A DNA stretch of 5,332 bases from CAYSHJ01 sp964589725 (GTDB taxonomy: Bacteria > Planctomycetota > Planctomycetia > Planctomycetales > Planctomycetaceae), in NCBI GenBank assembly GCA_964589725.1, contig CAZPUJ010000203.1:1-5332 (forward strand). The letters run 5' to 3'. A program made the translations under genes and the position numbers. Position 1 is the first letter of the stretch; every line of letters begins with the position of its first letter. Shown piece by piece: positions 1-5,202 of the stretch. The notes under the pieces were generated by a model. The model searched no databases. It was not told the origin of the DNA and saw only the letters and a program-made list of their open reading frames with translations.

Positions 1-558
1 CACATCCCGGACGAACTGACGGACGTGATCGACCGGCTGCTCGAAAAGAAACCGAGCCGCCGCTTCGCCTCGGCCACCGACGCACAACACGCGCTGGCCG
101 CTGCGCTGAGCAACCTCCAGCAACCGCGCCGCTGGCGAACACGCCGCTGGCTCCGCCGATTGAGCAGACACCGCTGGCCTCTGCTGACCGCCGCGGGAGT
201 GCTCGCCGCGGCGGGTACCGTCTGGTCATCCGGCGGGTTCCGTCTTGCGAATTCATCCATCGACCATCCAGACGCGGTGAGTTCCACAAACGCGATCCCG
301 CTCCGTGCCGACAACGTCGCTCTCGAAAGACTCACGGTTCAGCCCGAGTTTGCGAATGAACTGTCCGCGATCGACCATTCCTTGATGAGCATCGCTGGCC
401 GTCCCGATCCGGAATCCAGCTTGCTTCGTGCCGCTCACGATTCGTGGACGAGTGAGTTGCAGGCCGCGGATGCCGCAGTCACTCGGCTGGAAAGGTCGTG
501 GTCTGTCGGCCCCGATGACAATTCGACTTCCAATTCCTCGAAAGGAGAGAACCCATGA
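1..558 (+). CDS. Ser/Thr protein kinase, C-terminal part (5' end outside window)
   Basis: The frame is open from the first base, so this is the 3' end of a longer gene; 185 residues are visible. Residues 1-42 (HIPDELTDVIDRLL..KKPSRRFASA) match the last helices of a Hanks-type Ser/Thr kinase domain: the 'L-x-K-x-P-x-x-R-F' pattern holds the invariant Arg of subdomain XI. The 'LQQP' that follows is typical, in my experience, of planctomycete kinases. Next come a strongly basic linker (RRWRTRRWLRRLSRHR), one membrane segment (about 59-75, WPLLTAAGVLAAAGTVW) and a roughly 110-residue tail, presumably outside the cytoplasm, with no recognised domain. The catalytic loop and ATP site lie upstream and cannot be checked. 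The stop overlaps the start of the next gene (ATGA), implying translational coupling and a shared operon. The substrate is unknown. The kinase call is firm; the role of the tail is not. Confidence 0.85.
   Translation, partial: HIPDELTDVIDRLLEKKPSRRFASATDAQHALAAALSNLQQPRRWRTRRWLRRLSRHRWPLLTAAGVLAAAGTVWSSGGFRLANSSIDHPDAVSSTNAIPLRADNVALERLTVQPEFANELSAIDHSLMSIAGRPDPESSLLRAAHDSWTSELQAADAAVTRLERSWSVGPDDNSTSNSSKGENP
543..547 (+). promoter_or_regulatory. Shine-Dalgarno for the coiled-coil gene
   Basis: AGGAG lies 7 nt before the ATG at 555, inside the last codons of the kinase gene. It fixes the start of the downstream gene and supports coupled translation across the ATGA overlap. Confidence 0.75.
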
Positions 559-1157
559 AAAAGTATGTGTGGCCAGGAATCGCGTTGGTGTTGGCCGTCT
601 TGCTCTTTCTGTCGTTGAATATCCGGAGCGAGCAGCGCGCACTCTTGCCCGAGGATCACCCACTCGAACTTGCGGCGCTGAAGCGTGAGAAGCTGCCACT
701 TGATTTAATCGAGTTCAAACCCACCCGCATCGGCAATGAGCCCGCAAAGTCCTTACCGGACACTTCGGCTGCACCGGACGCTGCGGGCAGCCTGAACAGC
801 ACCAAGCGGGACGTGCTCGCAGAAAAAGCAGTTGTCGGCGGGAGTGACTTCATCCGTCAGCCACCATCAGAGATCACGCAGTTGATGACGGAATTGCGCG
901 AGACGAACGATGCTGCGAAGAAGGCCGACCTCACGAAACAGTTGGATGCCGCCATCGTCGCGATCTTCGACAAGGACATGTCGACGCGTGAGACCGACCT
1001 GAGCCAACTCGAAGAGCGACTGACCAAGCTCCGTAATCAACTGAAACGCCGCAAAGAGGCCAAGTCGGAAATCATTCAGCTCCAAATCAAACTCATGGTC
1101 AACGAAGCCGACGGACTCGGCTTCTCTGGCACGCCAGCGACCAACGGCAGGCAATGA
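555..1157 (+). CDS. Membrane-anchored coiled-coil protein of unknown function
   Basis: The protein has 200 aa. Residues 4-23 (YVWPGIALVLAVLLFLSLNI) form a hydrophobic segment after MKK and before R/E residues, so it is either an uncleaved N-terminal anchor or a signal-like segment; no clear signal peptidase site follows. Residues 24-100 are low in predicted structure and rich in P, S and A. Residues about 105-182 are highly charged and heptad-like (ETDLSQLEERLTKLRNQLK...KRRKEAKSEIIQLQIKL), suggesting a long coiled coil. The last 20 residues (VNEADGLGFSG...) are glycine-rich. I associate this coiled coil plus 'NEADGLGF' end with a planctomycete family of unknown function, from memory only. The start is set by AGGAG at 543-547 and the 4-nt overlap with the kinase gene, so the two products probably act together, perhaps in envelope signalling (inference). 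The last 20 codons are duplicated at 2251-2313. Confidence 0.8.
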   Translation: MKKYVWPGIALVLAVLLFLSLNIRSEQRALLPEDHPLELAALKREKLPLDLIEFKPTRIGNEPAKSLPDTSAAPDAAGSLNSTKRDVLAEKAVVGGSDFIRQPPSEITQLMTELRETNDAAKKADLTKQLDAAIVAIFDKDMSTRETDLSQLEERLTKLRNQLKRRKEAKSEIIQLQIKLMVNEADGLGFSGTPATNGRQ

Positions 1158-1188
1158 CGGACGTCCGACCAAACTCCATTTCGCGAAG
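1094..1188 (+). repeat. 95-bp direct repeat, copy A (3' end of coiled-coil gene)
   Basis: This matches 2250-2344 in the same orientation over 95 bp without gaps, with four substitutions by my reading (about 96% identity). It starts one base before the ATG at 1095 (Met181 of the coiled-coil protein), covers the last 20 codons and TGA, and continues 31 nt past the stop. It includes the 10-bp palindrome CGGACGTCCG (1158-1167) and TTCGCGAA. Similarity stops abruptly at both edges. The three differences inside the reading frame are synonymous (GGA/GGC, GGC/GGA, TCT/TCC); the fourth is beyond the stop. Confidence 0.9.
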
Positions 1189-1211
1189 CCACTCGCTTGT
1201 TGCGAACGTGG
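1189..1211 (+). terminator. Possible hairpin between convergent genes
   Basis: CCAC-TCGC and GCGA-(AC)-GTGG can pair around a TTGTT loop, with a 2-nt bulge. It lies just after repeat A, between the stops of two convergent genes, where a bidirectional terminator would be useful. No T-run follows, and it could equally be a decayed counterpart of the hairpins that follow copy B. Weak call. Confidence 0.25.
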
Positions 1212-1223
1212 GTGGCACACGAT

Positions 1224-1973
1224 TCATGTCCGCTCCGCATGTCGGAATTGTTCGAGTTCCTTGCGCAGCGGTTCCCAGTACGCGCGATCCTTCGCCTGCT
1301 CGGCCCGCACCTCGGCATCCAGAGCAGTTCGCAGCGCATCGAGGTCGCCGTCTTGAGCGATCTGCAACAACGGTCGCCGATCCGTGAGTGCGGCAGACTC
1401 TGTCGCGAATCGTTGGCAAAGCTCCGCGAGCCGCTCCGGGACTCGCATCTCCGTCAGCCAGAATTCGATTCGGTCCGCGGTCGCCTCATCGTGAAGCGCG
1501 TGGTAATGGTTCTCCACCAGCGCCGTGATCATGGGCCAGTCCTTCTCACGCTGCGTTTTCTTTGCTTGAACCAGATCCGCAACAGACATGATTTCGTAGG
1601 TGGTGCCATCGGCGTCTTCCAATGTCGTGCGACGATCCCACAGAGTCGCGAAGTCCGGCAGGCCGCGCAGCCGAGTCATCACGTCCACTCGCAAACCTTC
1701 GACGCCGGTCGCTCGACATCGAAAATGGACGGCATGTCCGCGCTCCAAGATCGCGGGATCGAATCGAGGCACGGCAATCCGTTCGGCTTGTAATTCTGCC
1801 AGCGCGGCGTGCAGGCGTTGATAATTCGCCTCCTCGCCCAGCAACGTGAAGTCGATGTCCTTGCTAAATTGCGCTGCGCCGTAAAACACGCAAGCCTGCC
1901 CGCCCATAAGCAGGGCCTGAACTCGATGCTTCTGCATCGTCGAAAGGACTTGTCGGATCGGGGTCGGGATCAA
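1224..1973 (-). CDS. Nucleotidyltransferase-fold protein (MNT/AbiEii-like)
   Basis: The protein has 249 aa from a TTG start. Features of the polymerase-beta nucleotidyltransferase fold are visible: a GG pair (MGGQAC, residues 24-25), then the paired carboxylates D39 and D41 in SKDIDF, and a third acidic residue D97 in LRVDV. The later SVADLVQAKKTQREKDWP block (130-147) is the K..R.KD helix typical of these proteins. All three metal-binding Asp are present, so it could be active in transferring a nucleotide to a protein or RNA target. The C-terminal 80 residues are helical and charged. TTG at 1973 is preferred over the upstream GTG at 2015 because GGGAGG sits 5 nt before it. It overlaps the small gene upstream by 110 nt. 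Relatives act in toxin-antitoxin and abortive-infection systems; the specific role here is unknown. Confidence 0.8.
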   Translation of the reverse strand: MIPTPIRQVLSTMQKHRVQALLMGGQACVFYGAAQFSKDIDFTLLGEEANYQRLHAALAELQAERIAVPRFDPAILERGHAVHFRCRATGVEGLRVDVMTRLRGLPDFATLWDRRTTLEDADGTTYEIMSVADLVQAKKTQREKDWPMITALVENHYHALHDEATADRIEFWLTEMRVPERLAELCQRFATESAALTDRRPLLQIAQDGDLDALRTALDAEVRAEQAKDRAYWEPLRKELEQFRHAERT

Positions 1974-2088
1974 GGCTGCCTCCCATTGCCAAGTATTGAG
2001 CGAACAACTCCTCACTGCGACGGAACCGTTCGAGCGGCGTGAGATCCACCCATTCCTTCCATTCGTCCGGCAATTGCTCGTAGGTCAT
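1864..2088 (-). CDS. Small protein partner of the nucleotidyltransferase (74 aa)
   Basis: The protein reads MTYEQLPDEWKEWVDLTPLE..., then RSEELFAQYLAMGGSLDPDPDP and a basic end, GRAGLRVLRRSAI. There is no signal peptide or membrane segment, so it is likely cytoplasmic. The 'LTPLERFRRSEELF..YLAMGGSLDPDPD.SPF' stretch resembles a small uncharacterised bacterial family that I recall next to nucleotidyltransferase genes (from memory, not checked). AGGA 8 nt before ATG 2088 supports this start over the in-frame ATG at 2169. Its last 36 codons and stop overlap the first part of the nucleotidyltransferase gene in another frame, so the two are probably translated together and may form a functional pair. 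No catalytic residues are evident; an antitoxin, adaptor or substrate role is conceivable but speculative. Confidence 0.65.
   Translation of the reverse strand: MTYEQLPDEWKEWVDLTPLERFRRSEELFAQYLAMGGSLDPDPDPTSPFDDAEASSSGPAYGRAGLRVLRRSAI
1979..1984 (-). promoter_or_regulatory. Shine-Dalgarno GGGAGG deciding the TTG start
   Basis: On the minus strand GGGAGG ends 5 nt before TTG (1973-1971). It is embedded in the codons for M-G-G-S of the overlapping small gene, and the TTG lies within the S-L codons. The alternative GTG at 2015 has no comparable site, so the TTG start is favoured. Confidence 0.6.
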
Positions 2089-2096
2089 GACAAAGT

Positions 2097-2100
2097 TCCT
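2097..2100 (-). promoter_or_regulatory. Shine-Dalgarno for the 74-aa gene
   Basis: AGGA on the minus strand lies 8 nt before ATG 2088. It selects this start, which also matches where protein-like sequence begins, over the ATG at 2169. Confidence 0.5.
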
Positions 2101-2249
2101 GAGATGCGATCGCGAAGAGCTGCCACATATCTTGGCCAACGGCGACCGATTGAACAACAACGAACTCATGTGATTCGCGATGGATCGCTTCGACGGTTGC
2201 GAGCGAAATCATTCCGACGAATCGCTCTTCGCAATCGCGGCGCGGCAGA

Positions 2250-2344
2250 CATGGTCAACGAAGCCGACGGCCTCGGATTCTCCGGCACGCCAGCGACCAA
2301 CGGCAGGCAATGACGGACGTCCGACCCAACTCCATTTCGCGAAG
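2250..2344 (+). repeat. 95-bp direct repeat, copy B (orphan gene tail)
   Basis: This is the second copy of 1094-1188, offset by exactly 1156 bp, same strand, no gaps. It preserves the 20 codons from ATG 2251 to TGA 2311-2313, with the same protein sequence as the end of the coiled-coil gene, but no coiled-coil coding sequence precedes it. The 10-bp palindrome CGGACGTCCG recurs at 2314-2323. Its right edge runs directly into the paired hairpins at 2344-2410. Confidence 0.9.
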
Positions 2345-2410
2345 TCGCCACGCTCGCCAGAGCGTGGGATGAGTCCAGCATCTCGCCCACGTTCTGGCGA
2401 ATGTGGCGAC
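2344..2410. repeat. REP/BIME-like paired hairpin element
   Basis: Two 25-bp arms (2344-2368 and 2386-2410) are inverted repeats with three mismatches around a 17-nt spacer. Each arm is itself a tetraloop hairpin. CCACGCTC/GAGCGTGG (2348-2355 with 2360-2367) has a perfect 8-bp stem and a GCCA loop. CCACGTTC/GAATGTGG (2387-2394 with 2399-2406) has one G-T wobble and a TGGC loop. Opposed REP-like units like this form a BIME in enterobacteria. It could also stabilise or terminate transcripts. No REP-associated tyrosine transposase (RAYT) is present in the window. Confidence 0.7.
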
Positions 2411-3069
2411 CACAACAACCCCTGCACATTCCCGGTGGGGCGCTCGTCGAGCACGGCCACCCGCGCGTGAGCTGCCCGATTCTCGCCGACACGCCAGCGT
2501 GAGGATCTTGGAGATAGGCCGCGCGCCGCCGATCACGGCGAAACAACCTGCTCATTCCTTCGAGTTTGAATTGGCAACTTCTTGCAGTCGCGGTATTTTG
2601 CTACGGCATGACACGAGCTGCGCCGGTCGCTAAAGGCCGCGCGCGGCTCACATAACTGTTGGGCGATTAACCACAGAACCGCTATGAACCGCAAGTCGTC
2701 CACATCGACCAAGAGTGGGACCTTTAGACCAGATGCTGCCGTCCTTGTGGTAATGAATGTGTTCCTTCGATTTGGCTTTCTTCTTGGCCATCGTGTGCCT
2801 TTTCGATTCAAGGAGAAAAAGGAGGCTGTCGCAGAGTCAAAGGAAGTAAGGCAGGCGATTCGACTTTCCGATCCAGCGGATGATGCGACTCTGGTATTTC
2901 GCGTCCACGAATTCAAGCATGCATCGAAGGGCGACACCTGTGGCGCAGCTTTTCGAATGATCGCTCAACACCTAGATTACGCCTGTAGCGTTGGCCGCCT
3001 CTTTCGCGGGCCTCTTGATCTCAGACTACGTTAGTACGCGGTACTCGCCACTCAGAACTCGGAACTCAC
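2411..3069. other. Intergenic patchwork upstream of pheT
   Basis: I see no intact convincing gene here. The long open frames on both strands have unconvincing, Arg/Ser-rich composition or lack recognisable domains. Visible items are a small hairpin CGCCG-ATCA-CGGCG (2527-2540), a 12-bp perfect palindrome GCCGCGCGCGGC (2636-2647), a decayed minus-strand small gene (2648-2791) and a heptamer repeat at 3050-3070. The pheT promoter must lie here, but no -35/-10 pair stands out enough to call. Confidence 0.5.
2648..2791 (-). pseudogene. Truncated small MORN/YwqK-like gene remnant
   Basis: This 47-codon frame is on the minus strand. Its first 24 residues (MAKKKAKSKEHIHYHKDG then SIWSKG) look like the start of small proteins built on MORN-variant repeats (YwqK-like), where 'HYHKDGS..AKG' begins the first repeat. 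AAAAGG lies 6 nt before the ATG, as for a real start. After Gly24 (about base 2720) the expected continuation (G-Y-W-E-W-type repeats) is lost and the sequence turns to unrelated residues before TGA at 2650-2648. This suggests a gene cut by rearrangement. The family assignment is from memory; a genuine 47-aa protein cannot be excluded. Confidence 0.4.
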
Positions 3070-3070
3070 A
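3050..3070 (+). repeat. Three tandem heptamers leading into the pheT start
   Basis: ACTCAGA, ACTCGGA and ACTCACA follow one another, and the last base of the third is the A of the pheT ATG. A related TACTCG occurs just before (3042-3047). The only Shine-Dalgarno-like bases before pheT are GGA at 3061-3063 within the second unit, a weak site. Confidence 0.5.
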
Positions 3071-5136
3071 TGATCGTCAGTTGGAATTGGCTGAAGGACT
3101 ACGTCTCGCTCGATGCGACTCCTGCCGAAGCGGCCGAGCGGCTGATGATGGCCGGGCTGAATTTGGAGTCCATCGAACCGCAGGGCGACGACCAAGCCAT
3201 CGACCTCGAAGTCACCAGCAATCGCCCCGATTGTCTCGGCCACATCGGAATCGCGCGCGAGGCGAGCGTCCTCTTTGACAAACCGCTGACGATCCCCTCG
3301 GCCAACGTGAAGTCCAACGGCCAGCCGATTGAGAAGGCGACGAGCGTAGCCATCGAATGCCTCGATCTTTGCCCGCGCTACGTCGCCCGGCTGATCCGCG
3401 GAGTGAAAATCGGCCCCAGCCCCAAATGGCTACGCGACCGGCTGGAAGCCATCGGCATAACGTCGATCAACAACGTCGTCGATGTCACCAATTACTGCCT
3501 GATGGAAAGTGGGCAACCGTTCCATGCGTTCGATTTCGACAAGCTGCGCGGCGGACGCATCGTCGTGCGGCGAGGCAGGGCAGGGGAGAGAATCAAAGCG
3601 ATCGACCACAACGAGTATTCGCTGATTCCCGAAATGTGCGCGATCTGCGACGCCGAACGCCCCGTCGCCATCGCCGGCGTGATGGGGGGAGCCGATACTG
3701 AAATTGGCTATTCGACCAAGAACGTGCTGATCGAGGTCGCTGACTTTTCTTCGATGTCGATTCGCGCGACGGCACGCAAGCTGAATTTGCACAGCCCTTC
3801 GTCGTACCGCTTCGAGCGCGGCGTCGATTCCGCTCAAATGGACTGGGCGTCGCGCCGCTGTTGCGAGCTGATCTTGCAAGTCGCTGGCGGCGATTTGCTC
3901 GACGGTTCGATTTGGGCCGGCGAACTGCCAATCACCCTGCGTCCAGCGACTGCTCTGCGGCCCGCGCAGTTTCGTCGCGTCTTGGGCATTGACGTTCCGG
4001 CCGACGAAGCGCATCGCATTTTGACCTCGCTTGGCTGCCAGCCGACTTGCGACAAACCCGATGCGGACGGCACGCGGCATTATCTGCCGCCAAGCTGGCG
4101 ACGCGATTTGTCTCGCGAGATTGACTTCATCGAGGAAGTCGCCCGCATTCACGGTTACGACAAGATCCCCGAAGACGTCTTCGTCCCGCTGTCGCTGAGC
4201 GAAAGGACACTTGTCGAACGAGTTGCCGATCGCATTCGCGACACGCTGACCGCCGCCGGCTTCTTCGAAACGATCACGCTGTCGTTTGTCAGCACAGAGT
4301 TGGCGGATTTGATTTCACCCGTAGCTGAATTCGCAAGAATTCAGCCGAACTCTTGCGAGTCCGGCTACATTCCCTCTCGGCTGAGCGTTGATCACTCGTC
4401 ACGGCGGCAAGAGAACGTGTTGCGGCCGAGCTTGATTCACAGCTTGTTGGTCGTGCGACGAGACAACGAACGGCACGGCAACTTCAACGCGAAGCTGTTC
4501 GAAATCGCCGCCGTGTTCCTGGCCGCCAAGCCCGGCGAGCCGTCGGCCGAGCCGCGTCGCGTTGGACTCGTCACGGGCGCGTCATTCGTGGAAGCCAAGG
4601 GTGTGATCGAGTCGCTCGCCAAGCGAGTGAACCCGCAGGCCGTCGTCACCGTCCGGCCGAGTGATCAACCGCACTTTGTCCCCGGCCGAGGAGCTGAAAT
4701 CTTGTTGAACGGCCAATCGTGGGGCTGGCTTGGCGAGCTGTCGCGAGACGTCACTGACAAGCTTGACCTGCGCGACGCGGTGATCGCCGCGGAACTTGAT
4801 GTCGACGTGCTCGAAGCGAAGCCGAACCTTGTCCCTGTTTTCGTTGAGTTGCCGCGATTTCCGAGCATCGTGCGCGACCTCAACTTCGTGCTCGACGAGG
4901 CAGTGACATGGGATCAACTCAGCGAAGTCGTCCGCGCGACTGCCGACTCGACGCTAGATGTCGTCTCCTTTGGCGGCCAGTACCGAGGCCAGCAAATCCC
5001 GGCGAACAAGAAGTCGTACTTGCTGACCGTCTCGTTTCGCGCGGCCGATTGCACGTTGACCAGCGAAGAAGTCGATGCGGCGGTGAAGTCGATCATCGAC
5101 TCGTGCGGCACGAAGTTGGGAGCGACGCTACGATAG
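3070..5136 (+). CDS. pheT: Phenylalanine--tRNA ligase beta subunit
   Basis: This is the 688-aa beta subunit of the cytoplasmic alpha2-beta2 enzyme that charges tRNA-Phe. Domains in order are: a short N-terminal B1 part (1-45, MIVSWNWLKDYVSL); DLEVTSNRPDCLGHIGIARE (45-64); the B3/B4 editing domain (about 100-270, with INNVVDVTNY, GQPFHAFD, VMGG and SSYRFERGVD); B5 (about 290-367, with WRRDL and EEVARIHGYDKIP); the catalytic-like B6/B7 core (375-580); and the C-terminal anticodon-binding FDX-ACB domain (about 592-688, FPSIVRDLNFVL). The tRNA-binding OB domain usually found between B1 and B3 is absent, explaining the length against roughly 800 aa in E. coli. Residues 418-433 come from an inserted palindromic element between 'TELADLISP' and 'LSVDHSSRRQENVLR'. 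pheS is not adjacent. The start fits the family N-terminus although the Shine-Dalgarno is weak. Confidence 0.97.
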   Translation: MIVSWNWLKDYVSLDATPAEAAERLMMAGLNLESIEPQGDDQAIDLEVTSNRPDCLGHIGIAREASVLFDKPLTIPSANVKSNGQPIEKATSVAIECLDLCPRYVARLIRGVKIGPSPKWLRDRLEAIGITSINNVVDVTNYCLMESGQPFHAFDFDKLRGGRIVVRRGRAGERIKAIDHNEYSLIPEMCAICDAERPVAIAGVMGGADTEIGYSTKNVLIEVADFSSMSIRATARKLNLHSPSSYRFERGVDSAQMDWASRRCCELILQVAGGDLLDGSIWAGELPITLRPATALRPAQFRRVLGIDVPADEAHRILTSLGCQPTCDKPDADGTRHYLPPSWRRDLSREIDFIEEVARIHGYDKIPEDVFVPLSLSERTLVERVADRIRDTLTAAGFFETITLSFVSTELADLISPVAEFARIQPNSCESGYIPSRLSVDHSSRRQENVLRPSLIHSLLVVRRDNERHGNFNAKLFEIAAVFLAAKPGEPSAEPRRVGLVTGASFVEAKGVIESLAKRVNPQAVVTVRPSDQPHFVPGRGAEILLNGQSWGWLGELSRDVTDKLDLRDAVIAAELDVDVLEAKPNLVPVFVELPRFPSIVRDLNFVLDEAVTWDQLSEVVRATADSTLDVVSFGGQYRGQQIPANKKSYLLTVSFRAADCTLTSEEVDAAVKSIIDSCGTKLGATLR
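4321..4368 (+). repeat. In-frame palindromic double-hairpin element inside pheT
   Basis: The 48 bp are exactly 16 codons, residues 418-433 of PheT (VAEFARIQPNSCESGY). The ends (4321-4338 and 4351-4368) are 18-bp inverted repeats with three mismatches. Each half is also a hairpin: GCTGAATTC/GAATTCAGC (4324-4332 with 4337-4345), a perfect 9-bp stem with a GCAA loop; and CCGAACTC/GAGTCCGG (4345-4352 with 4357-4364), one mismatch, TTGC loop. The frame stays open through the element. It sits in a loop region of the B6/B7 domain between conserved stretches, so the extra peptide is probably tolerated on the surface. Confidence 0.75.
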
Positions 5137-5202
5137 CTTCCGGCTGATAGAATGATTGCTGATCCCGTTGCTTTCCAATCTCACGCTCGGAACGCTTCTC
5201 AT

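Noticed and set aside
253..699. 148-aa minus-strand open frame
   Set aside because: It lies antisense to the kinase end and the coiled-coil gene; its composition is rich in Arg/Ser/Thr without any motif, and the plus-strand genes have a clear overlap and ribosome site.
1197..1793. 198-aa plus-strand open frame
   Set aside because: It is antisense to the nucleotidyltransferase gene, which has the catalytic motifs; the plus frame shows none.
1996..2313. Plus-strand frame ending in the copy B tail (fusion with VNEADGLGF)
   Set aside because: The upstream part is antisense to the small gene and reads as Arg-rich non-protein sequence; the tail has no coiled coil in front of it, so it is a detached gene end and not a fusion gene.
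1094..2410. CRISPR array or insertion-sequence interpretation of the repeats
   Set aside because: There are only two 95-bp copies, 1156 bp apart, with no regular spacers, no transposase or integrase gene, and no terminal inverted repeats around the cassette.
2533..2937. 134-aa minus-strand frame in the pheT upstream region
   Set aside because: It has no recognisable domain, and a competing minus frame (2648-2791) has a ribosome site and a family-like N-terminus.
2684..3034. 116-aa plus-strand frame before pheT
   Set aside because: Its first part is antisense to the broken small gene, it has no ribosome site at its start, and no motif is visible.
3430..4152. 240-aa minus-strand open frame
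   Set aside because: It is entirely antisense to the conserved B3/B4 and B5 domains of pheT; a long frame is expected opposite GC-rich coding sequence.
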